Both the position numbers and the translations under genes were made by a program. Shown here in pieces: positions 12,901 to 25,200 of a DNA stretch of 64,000 nt (position 1 is the first letter of the stretch; each line of letters starts with the position of its first letter). The notes below the pieces were generated by a model. That model was not told where the DNA came from, did no database searches, and worked only from the letters and a program-made list of their open reading frames with translations. The stretch spans positions 1,432,214 to 1,496,213 of the forward strand of contig VZRN01004390.1 in the NCBI GenBank assembly GCA_013397935.1. Direction: 5' to 3'. The stretch comes from Dasyornis broadbenti (lineage: Eukaryota; Chordata; Aves; Passeriformes; Dasyornithidae).

Positions 12901-15289
12901 ATATTTTTCTTTTCTTTAAGCTTTATAGATTTCTCATGGTTTTCTGAATGTTTGGTTGGCCCATGAGGTCAAAAGCCCCTAGCTGTGCTGCAGCACATGT
13001 CAGAGTCTCAGACAGGTGTCTAGGAGTCACCGCAGTAAGTCCAATGCACAGACCTACTGTGTGCATACTGACCCAAATATCTATAGATGAGTCTAAAATG
13101 CAAAGAATAATTGTACAGGATACACACATGCTGTGCATCTGTCTGCAAAAACTTAAACAGAAATATGGGAGCCCTAGAGCAGAATTTGTTGCAAATGTGT
13201 TACTCAAGCCTACTTGGTCTATTCTTAGTGTCTCCTCCTCCATAGTAATGGGTCACATTAACAGATTGGTACTTGCATGATCTCTTTGATTCCTCATGAT
13301 TATCTCCCAACTGCGTCTGGAGCTGAAGTTTCTGATGTTTCTCACTGCTGTGGTGGCCACTTCTGCTCCTGTGGTGGACACCATACGAACGCTACTCATC
13401 TAATTTCCCCATGCCCTCATGGCACAGGATTTGCACCCCACAGCTCCAATGGCTTAGAGGGAATTATTCCAGATATAGCTGAATATAATTTCTATCAGAA
13501 TCTGGATGGTATTTTAACTGCATTTAGCCCTTGACTGTATTTCAGTTATGTTTCACCTTCCACAAACTTTTAAAATCCTCTTGCACTTGCACGCTGTTGC
13601 AATGAGCGCAGCCCAGGAGGTGCTCTGATCAGCCAGGCAGAACATACCAGTGCAGGACAAGGTATTTCTAATGGCTGGACCGAAGATGGAACCTGGACCT
13701 GTGCATCTGCTGGACAGCCATCTGAGCCCGAATCGTACCCTTTTTAGCATGCCTTGTTTGAGCATGTAAAAAATTGCTTGCAAAAACAACATCTGAAAAA
13801 ATCCTTCAAATTTTGAGGGTAAATATCCAGAATGGTAATTTATTAAAGCAAGTCCCACCAGACCATGCACAGGCTCTGAAGAAATAGCCCAGAGGCACAC
13901 AGTGGACTGAGAGCAAATCTTGGGAGTTTGTTGGAGTAAACTTTTGTACGAGTTGCTTTCTTGTTCTTTCTTAACCGAGCACCCCTCCTGCTCCACAGGA
14001 TTTGAAAGACCCCGAGGAAGATTGCGCAATGAAAGTGCTCCTGTTAATGCAGCACCCTCATCAAGCACATGAAACTTTCCCCAGGGCCTCAAGAAGCCCC
14101 TTTCCTGACTCTTTGTTTTGCTTCACCAGAGCTCTGCCTGTACTGAAGGGGTTACTGTCTCGTACAATATAACAGTGGGGCTGACTTGGCTGGAACAGAC
14201 ATTAACTTCCACAGTAAATCTGGCAGGAGCTGGTAATTACAGAAAAAGCAGCCAGGGGTCATGGCCAGCCAATGCTCTGGAGTAACAGAGCAGAAAATCA
14301 AAACAGAGGGGGAAGGGAAATCATATTCATCATAGTCTTAGGGCTGAGGTCGGTCTTCTCCGAACTATCAGGAGCCTGTCGTCAATTGTTATGTTTAGAA
14401 GGAGCCTCTGGAAGATGAGGTAATAATAATGTTAAACATTAACTTGTTAGTGCTCCCGCTGCACTGCAAATTCACCTCCACCCCAGCACAGCTGGGAAGG
14501 GGGAATGAACGCTCCCTGGAAACAGCCAGGAATACGGGTCGCTAATTGCACCTCTGCATTTGTCCCATTTCTGGCACGTTTCTAGTGCTAACACGCAACC
14601 CAAAGGTTCCTGCTTCATGAGTCCTATGCTCTCCCCCGCATCCTGCATTGTTTCCAATCCTCCAGCACATGGTTCTCTCCTCCCCACCAGCCACTCCGGA
14701 GAGCGGGTGGCAGGGCAAGGGAGATCTGCCTGCCTGCAGTGCTGCCTCCAAGCTGGCGGGGACAGCACCCATGTGACTCCTGCACGGGATGGCAAAGCCT
14801 CACATATGGAGCAGGAGGAAGCATCAAATGCTTTCATGGCATCCTGATAAAGCCTGGGAGAAAAAAAGTCTGGTGATGTTCCTGCTGTCCTACAGCTCCC
14901 CACAGCTCTGCACTCCAACTCCTTCCAGCCTGAGCTGAAATAGTGGCTGCCCTGTAGCTGTGTCTGTAAGCAGGCTAGGGCTTCCTGAGAGTCCATCCAT
15001 GAAGGAGTGAGGTCACAGAGGATGTGAAGGGTTGTAAAACATAGGGCAACTAACAGGTAAAATAGTTATTTCGACACTGGAAAAGCCAAAAGCACTTCAG
15101 TGATCCTTTGGACTTTGGCTTGGGCTCTCACATGCACAGAAACCATCACACCATCCTGATGGGAAACCCCATCCTTTGACAGAGTTGCCTAGATTAAACA
15201 GACAACATGCCATTTCAGAAACAGGAAAATGGGGCTTTATCCCTGGCCATGGTGCAGTTTGGCACGTACCCTCTGATGGCTGCCTGGCC

Positions 15290-15385
15290 TCACCCAGCCT
15301 TTCTGTAAATGGAGGGTATTAAACCTGCCTTAAAGATGTGCTGAGGCTTAAATAATCTACAATTACAGAGCACTGCTGACATCTA
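15290..15385 (+). mobile_element. MIR-like SINE relic
   Basis: tttctgtaaatggagggtattaaacc, tgccttaaagatgtgctgagg and cttaaataatctacaattacagagc follow the 3' half of a MIR element in order. Diverged and without the tRNA-like head. Confidence 0.5.
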
Positions 15386-17447
15386 CAGAAGATGAGAGCC
15401 ATTAAAATGGAGAATTCAACTGTCAGTGGGAATATAAAAGAACTTGAGTCTAATGCACAGAAAACATGGATTAACTGATGCAGGTTGAGCTGGCCTCTGG
15501 AAAAAGTCATTGGCACGGGTGGTCCTGTGTGCTATGTACACAGTGGGCTTGCTTGTGTGGCAGCCCTGCTCCACTTCAAGGGAGAAGCCCCTAGCCAGCT
15601 GCTGCAGAGGGGGGCCAGAACAAGAGACCCTTTTCTACCAGGCTGGCTTTCCGGCTCAGGCTCAGTGATCCTGGAGAACGCTGGAGAAATGATTTGTTTA
15701 CTCATTAAATGACTAACGAGGTGGCCCCTGTCTGGCTCTCTGCATGCCGGCCGGTGCTCAGTGGAGCGGAGGTGGCAGCCGCTGGTAGAGGTGGTGGGCG
15801 ACCAACCGGCTCAGAAACAGAGGGCAGGAGCTGTGCGTGCCAGCCCGAGGCCACTGGCCCCACCCCACTGGTTGTATCCCATCAGCGTTTACTCTCAAAG
15901 TAGCGCTGGTGTTGCAGTAACCATATAGGCAGTGCACCGGGTGTTAAAACAGACACCTGCAAGTATTTGTAACACAGGAACATGGGAACTATAGCTTTAA
16001 AAAAAAAAAAACTAGAAAAGAAAATTGCAAATTATCCACATTATCTTCTACCCACTCTGCTGCATTTCTTCCTTGCATTCATAAAAACCTTTTAAAAATG
16101 GGAAGGAAAGGGATACTGGGCTCAGACTGGTTCTTAGCTGTTGGTAGCCACTCACTGTGGTACAGCATGCAGCACGCAGCACACAGCGCACATCCTGTCC
16201 CATCATTCACATCCCCGGTAGTCCTCTGACACACAACCAAGTCCTCAGTTCAATTTGTGACTGCGTGTGGAGAGAGCCTTGGTAGCTGCGTGCCACTAGA
16301 GGCTGGGTAAGCAGTGCATGTCTGCTCACAGCAGCTGGGATTCAGCCAGCGGAACGCAGCTTGTGGAGAGGCAAGAGGTTGCCCTGGCATTTGTGGGCCA
16401 AGTTGCAGCTGGGTGATAAGCACGCCATGGCACCAGACTGCAAAGTACTTGTGTTTTTAGGGTGCTTGATGGACTGCTGTGTGTGCTTGGGGCTGGGGCT
16501 CTGGCTCCTTTTCCTTGTGTTTCTGTTCAAATAAAAACCATGAACTATGATCATCTTTTTTTTCCAGAAAATTCTTGTCCAATTTTTGCAGGCACAAGGT
16601 GTTAACATAAGCTTCAGGTGTTCACACAAACTCTGGAGCACTTCTCTGAACTGCAGCCTGCCTTTGTTCAGATGCCACAGCATTCACAGAAAAACGGGAG
16701 CCCACAGGACCCAGTTGTACCCAGGAGCCACCAGTGCTCTGCCACCTAGGCTTCAAGGAGGTCTGAGGGCAGTCAGGACTGTCACTGCCCATGCAGCTCT
16801 CCTGCTGATACACAGGCATAGCTCACGCCATGTAGCGTTGGGGAGGCATCATTTGCTAGAATTAAATATCTCCAGGGTAAAAGGTTCAGGTTTGGACATC
16901 TCTGAGGTGGGCCAAGCTGAGTGCCACTTGAACTTTTTTGAACCATAAAATGTAAGGACACACAAAAATAATAGTCCAGGAATCTTCAGAAGATGTGGGA
17001 ACAATTCTTACCTTAAATACAAGTGCAATTTTCTCTAACCTCAGTGTCATGATTCAGCATTTTTAAAGTAAATAATTTACAATAAGAAAGAAACTAAGAG
17101 GTTTGTGTGGGATCAAGGTAAAAATGAATTTTGCAACGTGAGAGAGATGAAAGGTAGATTATCATGAAAAGAGAACATCTTGATCCTACCACTAAGGAAA
17201 AGCTGAATCCTCCACCACAAAACCTAGTCTGAGTCATTGTATAATGAACCAAGCATTGCTCACAAAAACTCAGCTCTGAGCTCTTTTTTTAGATAATAAA
17301 AACAGTGCTGATATTTTTATATTGAGTTAATGGTCTTGAAGAAGAGCCACAAAATTGTACTTTGCTGTATAAACCCGTACTGAAGAGGAGAAGTAAATCT
17401 GGAGGGTATCAAAGAGAATCTGGAGGCACTGTTTACTTATCGTGTCA

Positions 17448-17542
17448 TGACACCCCCCAACCCCCACCTTACCACCACACCCCCCCTNNNNNNNNNNNNN
17501 NNNNNNNNNNNNNNNNNNNNNNNNCCCCAACCCCCCCCGACC
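17448..17542 (-). repeat. G-tract-rich sequence around the gap
   Basis: The minus strand carries G8, G4 and, across the gap, G7, G5 and G6 tracts with short spacers. This is a strong quadruplex-forming context and the probable cause of the sequencing failure. Confidence 0.7.
17488..17524. other. Assembly gap (37 N) in C-rich DNA
   Basis: Thirty-seven undetermined bases flanked by caccccccct on the left and ccccaaccccccccgacc on the right. The true length is unknown. Frames that cross the gap are meaningless. Confidence 0.99.
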
Positions 17543-17734
17543 TCTTCTTTCCTCCCACACCAGCACCTAAACCCACTTGTGTGTTTGTTGGGAATTACAA
17601 GGTCTGTTCTCAGGGCTGCAGAGATTTATATTATGATTCAAAGAAAAGTAGAAACCCTCCTGCTCTCTCCTAGTGTTTGCCAGTTCTGCTAACACTGAGG
17701 AGGAGAATGCCAACATAGCTTAAATCTCAGCAGA

Positions 17735-17850
17735 CCTTTACAGAGCTCACTCAGTGTTTCTATCCACATTTTACAGCTGGAGAAACACGTTCAAAGGCAC
17801 GACCTTGACAGTACCAGTGTGATTTTACAGAACGGATTCAGCTGCCTCAG
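17735..17850 (-). mobile_element. Possible MIR-like SINE relic
   Basis: The plus strand reads tatccacattttacagctggagaaac, like the reverse complement of the MIR 3' half, but the following bases match poorly. Together with the next relic it may be one broken element. Confidence 0.35.
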
Positions 17851-17994
17851 AGTTAGCAAGATGAGCCCTGGCACAGGCAGGTCTCCTTTCCTGGCAGCTG
17901 AGTCCCAAAGGCAGCTGAAAGCCCCAGTGTTCACAGCCATCTCCCAGCAGTGCTGCTAATGCTTCTTCTCCAGTACAAGCAAGAAGGGACTTCT

Positions 17995-18095
17995 ATAGAT
18001 ATTTTGCCCGGGTGGGGTAAAGATTAAATTATTTGCCCGGTACCAGTGTACAGGTTAGTGTCAGAACCAGGAAAGGTAGCTAAATCTCTGGCTCA
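17995..18095 (-). mobile_element. MIR-like SINE relic
   Basis: The plus strand reads gattaaattatttgcccggtacc, then gtgtacaggttagtgtcagaaccagg and aaatctctggctca, following the reverse complement of the MIR core. Highly diverged. Confidence 0.5.
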
Positions 18096-18905
18096 TGCAG
18101 TTAAGGATGTGTGCAGACAATTGGGCTGGGAGCTTGTCATCACCTCTTATGAGGAAAGTGAAAGGGGGAGGCCTCTTGGAGAGCATTAGTGCTTTTATTG
18201 CAGAGAGATATAACAAAAGATTGCACAGTGGAACATGTTCCAGCATCAGGAGGGAACTCAACCCTAAATCTTTTGATTCCTTTTGCAGCTGGAAACATGT
18301 CACAGCAGGATCCATTGCAGGTCCTAGTGCTGGAAAACAATGGAGATAAATGGTATAAGAAGGATTTTCTCATATTAAAAACACACCTTTTTTTTCTAAC
18401 ATGAAATTGTTTTCACACCAGGCCTCTCCCTAACACTGGAAGGACTGTGACAGGCTGAGGGGTGAGTAGACGTGGCACATGACATGAAGGGTGGAATTCA
18501 ACAGCCGATGGAAGAGATGTTGATCTAAATTATACTTCAGTTTAAGGCTGTATGACCCTTTTTCTTACCCTTTGACTGGACTTTTTGAATGCTTCCGACA
18601 CAGATTGCCATACTTGAACCGCAATATTTCAGCCACTGCAACTATAAAACTGTTCCTCAGTGAGGAACAGCCTGAGAGTTTGACTCCCTCACCTTGAACC
18701 TCCTTGGATGTGGTCAGGGCGTAGCCAGCCACTGATGTGTGAAAGCCAGCATTTGCTTGCTCACTCATTTGCTTTCAACCTCCACCCCCCATAGCCATTG
18801 AAATGTTGCTTTTGGCAAGAGCTGGGGCACAGGGGAGGGACAATTACCACGAGCACTCATTGTTTGCAGAATGTTTTTCTTAATGCCTTAGAAAAAAAAA
18901 GAAAA

Positions 18906-18934
18906 GGGTCAGGTTGAAAGGTCAGCCGACCTTT
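18906..18934. promoter_or_regulatory. Cluster of nuclear-receptor half-sites
   Basis: GGGTCA and GGTTGA abut, AGGTCA follows one base later, and the last overlaps the perfect palindrome AAAGGTC-AGCC-GACCTTT (18917-18934). Four half-site-like hexamers in 29 bases is unusual for random DNA. Confidence 0.35.
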
Positions 18935-20965
18935 TTGTTTTCTTTGGAATGAGAGATTCAAACTCTTCAGAAAATGTTTTATTAGCTCTTCTGAATTTCA
19001 CTTTCCGCAGAGGTTTTCTCTCCAGGCGATGTTTAGAGGCACCAGCAAGGAGTGCCCACGCTCATCAAGCTGAAGGTGATTTAAGGAGAAGGACAAGATC
19101 TGCACTTCGGGTAATGGAAAGCAATTCTTCGTTTCAAATTTTGTTATGAAAGAAAAAACCCATTTGCTTGCTGAGGAAGGAGGAGCTTGGAGAGTGAGCA
19201 AAGGGCTGTGGAGTCAGTTTTACATTAGCCTTGGTCAGCATTCACTGGAAACTCCCCCGTTGATACAGCCACCAGCTACTCACTCACACCAGGAGCATTT
19301 GCAGTGTCCTGCATAGATAACGAATATTTATCGGACAAGTCCGCACAAGTGGCATTTCAGCATTTCAGCCTCTGGAGCGGGGTGGCAGGCGAGGGCACGG
19401 TCGTGTCCTGGGAAGGCGGGACAACAGCAGCCTGGCATTGAGTGGAGCAGTGCTCCAGCTCTGCCTGCGTGACCCCTTTTCTCCCTGTGGAAAAACACAG
19501 AAAATGAGATTCCTCTCCTTTGTGAAGGGCTTTCAAACCTGATGACAAAAGGCAGTATTCAGAGCTGGAAAGTATTATTGTTCTTCTCTGGGGGCATTCA
19601 GTCCAGGACAGGTTGGAGATTCAGCAGTAAATGAGGATAAGGAAATGCTATTTACTATAGCATATATGTGAAATAAAGGACTTAATTCTCTTCATTTTGG
19701 TAACTTTTCTTACCACGTTATATTTGGCAAAGTGTGTTTTCAAAGTAATCCAGGTAGTTCTATCCATGCTAATAGCTCAAGAAAGGCTGATTTCTTCTAC
19801 TTTTTCATTTTCAAAGTTGCAGTTATTGAGATGTAAAAGACATGGGCACCAAACAGAGATGTTCCTGAAATTAGGGTCATCAGAATGGTGTGGGGGCCCT
19901 CAGAGATGGAATTCAGGCCACTATCTTCTCACCGTGAATGTCTGAATGAGAAGAGAGTGGTGTAATATACAGCCTCTCTCCATCAGCAGACACTGAAAAA
20001 GCTTGAGTTTTGCATTCTTGCTTCTCAAAATGCTTCACAGCAGGAGCAGGCATCACTTCCCCCTCCACCTATACACTAGCACACAAGTGCCAAGCCCACC
20101 TGATATGTTGCTAACAGGTTTATAGCTGGTTGTGGGATGTGAGTTGCAAACACAGGCATGTCTGAGCATGGCAATGAGCAGACCCATGTCAGAGATCCAA
20201 GAAGCAGGTCTAAATAAACCAGTACAACGCTGGGTGCAGTGAGTAGCTCAGCTCTTGGAAGCAGAACAGCTGTGTCAGCAGGGTATCCATGCTGGAGGCA
20301 GCCCAGCTGGTAAACCTGCTACCTGAGGTTGCTGCAGCGCTCATCCGGCAGGGCTGCTGGGCTTCCAAGCTCCGAGACAATGGTCCTTTTGGTTTGGGAG
20401 AGAGCTCACAGGCTGCAACACCACACTTCATGAAACAACACAGACACCTTTTCTTTTGATATGGGAACTGGGGGATAGCTTAACATTTGCTCATGGTCCC
20501 TTCCTATTTACATCTCCTTCATCAATGTGTCTGGGTGACAATTCTGTCTAGTTCAGGAAGAGAGTGACTAAGCAGCCCATGGGTTTCTGCCAATGCCCAG
20601 TGCAAGCCACTAGGAGGATTTTATATCCTCAGCAGACCTCCTGCCTCTGGATTTAACCCCCAGCTCAGAAGACAAGCCCAGGTAAGACTACTCTTCACAG
20701 AAGCAATTTTTGCTTCCTCATGCAGAACAGTGCTACCCCACTGTGTGTCCCCTGTGCAGTTACCACCAAGCCCTATTTCACCCACGGGTACCAGAGTCTC
20801 TGGGTGCTGCACAGGACAGGGATGGTGCAGGATCATCCTCTGTAGTTTCACCAGACAGGCATTTTGGTCAATTGCCAGGATTTGCGATGGCAGTTCCATC
20901 CTGCAGAATAAACCTATGGATTACAGATGGGAGCAGCATGAGTTTCAGAGATAGGCACCCTACAT

Positions 20966-21330
20966 GAATCCGAGCTACAAAAACAGAGCCCTGACCCTCT
21001 CCTCAGGCAGGGTAACCAACGCCCTGGCAGCTCGGCGAGCGGGCGGACTCTGTTACCTAATCTCCAGCTGTGGGCTCCGCGCCGTGCCAAGTCTCCTTTG
21101 GCTCTGTCTAGTAATAATCGTTTCTGGAGTCCCGCCAGGGCCTCCTGCCAGTTCCAGTCACACTCTACTAATGCGAGAGGCAGAGTTTATTAATTCATCG
21201 CCAAGGCCCATTGTCTGGGACACTGCCTGGCTGTTTATTTACTCCAATATGGTCTGTATTTACTCAGACAGAGCAAGCGAGGGGACTTTGTTTAACTTTG
21301 CAAGACCTTCTGCTGGAGGAGACATGTGAC
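20966..21330. promoter_or_regulatory. CpG-rich patch with FOX/homeodomain motifs, candidate enhancer
   Basis: The first 170 bases carry a cluster of CpGs (gctcggcgagcgggcgg, ctccgcgccgtg) unusual for this intergenic interval. They are followed by taataatcg, ttaattcatcg, tgtttatttac and gtctgtatttactcagac, matching homeodomain and forkhead sites with flanking SMAD-like GTCTG/CAGAC. No splice-supported exon was seen. Function is inferred. Confidence 0.35.
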
Positions 21331-22200
21331 CTTATGCAGAACTTCAGATAAATGTGCAGAGCTCGGGAAGGACCTTTTTTTTTTTTCAAGTGTGGCCTCA
21401 AATAACACCGGTAGCTAGTATTGACAAACTGTAGCAAAGTGTAATAAAGGAAAGGAAAACATAATAGAGTTCTCATTTGAAATTCATTTGTGAGTGTTTT
21501 GAAGATAAAAGCAGAAAAACAAGCGTGTACCCTAGGACTGAGGCCAAGAGATAGGGATTTGCAGCGAAGGGAAAGGGCTTTGCTTACAGAAAGGGACAAG
21601 TCAAGACATGTTAACCTGAGGCCACCCTCCCCTTTCCACCGGCCTCCTGCAGCGTGGGGCTGCAACTGGAGCTGGGAAGAGGCTTCTGCTGAGGACATGT
21701 AATGGCACCTGATGGCAGCATGCTGGCTGTGACACCAAAGGGCACACAAGAACACCAATTGTAAAGCCCATTAAAGCTTTGTAATCAGGAGAGTATTTTT
21801 TCCAGGTAATCCGGCTGTACTGGCATAACCCTTGGTGTGAATTTCTGTTGGAATAAACGTGTCTTCTGCTAATGCAATTGAAACTGATTATTAAATATGA
21901 TGCTTTCTTCAGCAATAAAACCTGTTTAAGGAACTCCTCACTTCTTGTCCTTGCTCTCACCTTCACACTGTTCTCAGTTGCACCTTCATTTGTTGTGAAA
22001 CTGTGCTGTGAACTGAATCTTTGCAAGAATGTCCATTCGGGAATGAAAAAAAAAGCCAAACAAACTTTCTCCACACAACATACAATATTTGCAGTCCTGG
22101 CTAAAGCACCTTCATGTACTTGTATACTGGGCCAACTCAGTCCAGGGAAAGGCTACTGTATTCCTTTAATTCCCCTGGTTTATTCAATGTGGTAGGAATT

Positions 22201-22258
22201 GTGCATGCATGTATGTGTATATACAAACATACAACAACTTACATGCATGTGTGTATTT
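22201..22258. repeat. Imperfect CA/TG palindromic repeat
   Basis: gtgcatgcatgtatgtg and, 40 bases on, acatgcatgtgtgt flank a central tatacaaacatac, forming an imperfect inverted repeat of alternating purine-pyrimidine sequence that could adopt cruciform or Z-form. Confidence 0.5.
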
Positions 22259-25200
22259 ATAGAGACAATCCCCCTGGGAGTGGGAGTAGGGTAAAATATG
22301 GCCATCTGAACAGTGCATGCTCTAGTCTGGCTTGTTTTAAGTCAGATCCTCAGTGCTATTGTAACATGGTTTTGTGTTTAATTTCCTGTGTTTGTAACTC
22401 AAGCCAACTTCCAGTGTTGCTTGTGTGAGTGTTTGTTTGGGTTTCTCTAAGGGCCCTTCTTTTGTTGGAAAGTGTGAGGATTTTAACATAGCTGTTAACA
22501 CCGAACTAAAAAGCCTGATCTTGTTTTCATTGGGGCGACAGCTAAATCACCCTCATGCTCGCAGTGGGAGCGATGCTAGTTTCCATGTCCAGCATCAGCA
22601 TCTCCACACACCAACCCTGCCTCTGTCTGGGCACACAGTACAGCCATCCCCAGGGAAGCTTTTGCTCCCGCTTTGCGCCACTGTGGAAGTCCCATATGTC
22701 TGAAGCAGCAGCCCAGGCTGTGACTGACAAAGCAAGTGGATTTAGTTCCTGCATCTCCAGTTTTCATGCCTTTGGTGGGTGTGCTCCCACCTCTGCAGGG
22801 AGATGAGCAGGACACTGCACTGGCTACCCCATACTACTGCTTCATACCTTTGTGCAAACCAACTAAATGTGCCCAGTTGTCAAGTCAGCATGGCAAAGCC
22901 CACAGTCTGCGTGCTTTTCTCTTTCTGGCCTCCACAGCGAGGATTCTCTGGGTGTGACCAAGGGCACTGCTTTGTACCTGCTGCCTCAGGCCACCCCTCA
23001 TCATGCTGCACACTTTATGCCGGGACAATGGACCTCAGAGCACTGATGGCACCACCACAGGAAACCGTGTTTGCTGGGGGGGCGGGGGGTGATGATGGTT
23101 TCTGTGGCTGCCAGCTGACCACCGCATCAGCTCCCCTTTGGGGGTTGCAATGGCTTGACACCTCTCCCCACCATGCCATGGGCAGCTGAGCCAGGCCATG
23201 CCACGGCCACCCCTTCCACCTGCTGCCAGCAGGGCTGTTTGCACTGCATGCTCCCATCCAGGGCTGCCTCCCGTCCTCCTCCACAGGCACAGCTGCCTCT
23301 CCAAATATACACAGTGGCTGATACCATTTGTTTGTTTACTGGAGAAGTTTTGCAATGGAGTGTGAAGAGAGGGATAGAACCGTCAGGGTACCACACATTG
23401 GGTAGTACCAAAGCAGGGGGGAGGTAATGGGTGGGTTCGTGTCTCTGTGCAGAACAGCACACATTGCCTTCCCTGAGCTTTCCTTTCCAGTGGGAATCAG
23501 CAGCCTCCATGGTGGAGGGAGAAAGGTGCAGTAGAAGTTCAGGATGCTCTGGTCTTCTGACATGTATTGTGTGGATCGTGTTATTCTCCTTTGAGCTTCA
23601 TTCTTTCAAAATGCCTAGAAGTGAGAGGATCAGCTCTTGGAAAGTGGGTGCCTGGGCTGGGCAGAGCCCAGCATTTCTCTGCTGTAGCATACCATCACTG
23701 TCACTCGTCCCAAGGGCTCATACTAATACCTGCTGGTTCAATTGTAAGAAGAGTGGTCTGGTGCTACCCATGAAGGGTTCCCATATAAGTGTTCTGTACC
23801 AGCCCACTTCAGTCCAGATGAGTGAATTTTCCATGCTTTTGGGGCCTGGGACTGGTATTCCCCAGTGGTTTATTTGGAGTAGCATGTGAATCCTAGAGGA
23901 TGTGTAATCTAATGTTGACCATTGGGCCTCATTTGTGTATTTTATTAGTTAATTTTTAAACACTGACCTAGAGCTCTGTATCCATTTTAAAATAATCCAA
24001 ATTATAAATAAACAGACTGCCTAGCATGGGCTTGGAACAATAAATCAGGAGAAAAACAATTAAACACAACAGAAAAAAATTGGTCTTGAGAGAAAACAGA
24101 CATTGAAAGAAGAAAAGGAACACCAACATATATTCTAGAGGGAGAAAGAAAAGTAATACATTTCAGTAAGATGGAAAGAAAAAGAAAAGGTAAAGAAATT
24201 TCACATGCTTAAAAAAAATTTTAAAAAAGGATTGAATTCAGGCAATTAATAACACAGCATTAGTATGAACATCTCTTTTAGGCTTAATTACAATATATTC
24301 ATCTTAATGAAAAATCAAGCCTCTAAGCACCTCTTAATATTCACCTTCACTGCTTGTACCTGCCAACTGATCTTGTACCCATATCACATTAAAGGTTATA
24401 CAAAGCTAAGCTTTCCCCTCCCCAGGGGCCTGGTGAAGGCAGCCTGGCCATGGGGGCAGAAGGCAGCCTGGGTTCAAGGGGACCCCAGCAGCTGTGATGA
24501 GGAGCAGGGGCCTGTAGCCCTCCTGGGCAAGTAGCCCAGGTTGTTTGCTGCAGATAGGATAAGAAAAAAAGCGAGTGGATTTTCACTTGGCCAGCTGATC
24601 TTGATCACCTCTGAGTTTGGTGACACAGGCAATGGTACTTGGTTCTCACTCCAGGAAGCACACTTGGCAGTGCAGTGGGTGGGACCCATTTGTTGGCACT
24701 GTGGCCCCTTCAGTCATGGACCTGAACTGCCATACCTGTTCACAGTCTGTTTATTCTGTATCATCTCTCTGGCAGCAGCCAACATGTTTTTTTCCAGAAG
24801 ATGCAAGAAATCTTCTACAGTGATCTGTCCTGGGGAAAACTGCTTCTCTGTTGCCAATAGCAAGAGTTTGATTTATGTTCTTCATCTTACATCTCTAATT
24901 TAATGTTGAAAGTCAATGTTCTTGCACAGGACCATCTAGCTTCACTTACTCACTCTTGGATACAGTGATATGGCAGTGAGTCTGCTGATTAATTACAGAC
25001 TACATCTGATAAACAACGGCAGTGCTTCGATGGCCCAGCACACCACTGGACCAGCAGTGGAGTGGTGAAAATGGACTGCCACCATGGCATTAAAAGGAGT
25101 GAAGTCACTTCCATCCCCCCTGAAACACAGACACTCACAGCAGATGTGCAGCACAATGCCAGACTCTGGGTATTTTGCTAGACCAGTTGGGTCAGAAAGC

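Larger units (their letters stand above)
2366..17487. other. Gene-poor intergenic DNA, left of gap
   Basis: About 15 kb of unique sequence with two MIR-like relics, a short tandem duplication, a T-rich stretch near 3.47-3.73 kb and a motif-dense patch at 9.6-9.95 kb. The longest open frames (11533-12123 plus, 196 codons; 13553-14092 minus, 179 codons) show no recognisable domain, signal or splice support and are taken as chance. No RNA gene was recognised. Confidence 0.6.

Noticed and set aside
13553..14092. 179-codon open frame on the minus strand
   Set aside because: No recognisable domain or family motif and no splice or promoter context; consistent with a chance frame in a 40 kb non-coding stretch.
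17327..17692. Open frames crossing the N gap
   Set aside because: They depend on undetermined bases translated as X and cannot be supported.
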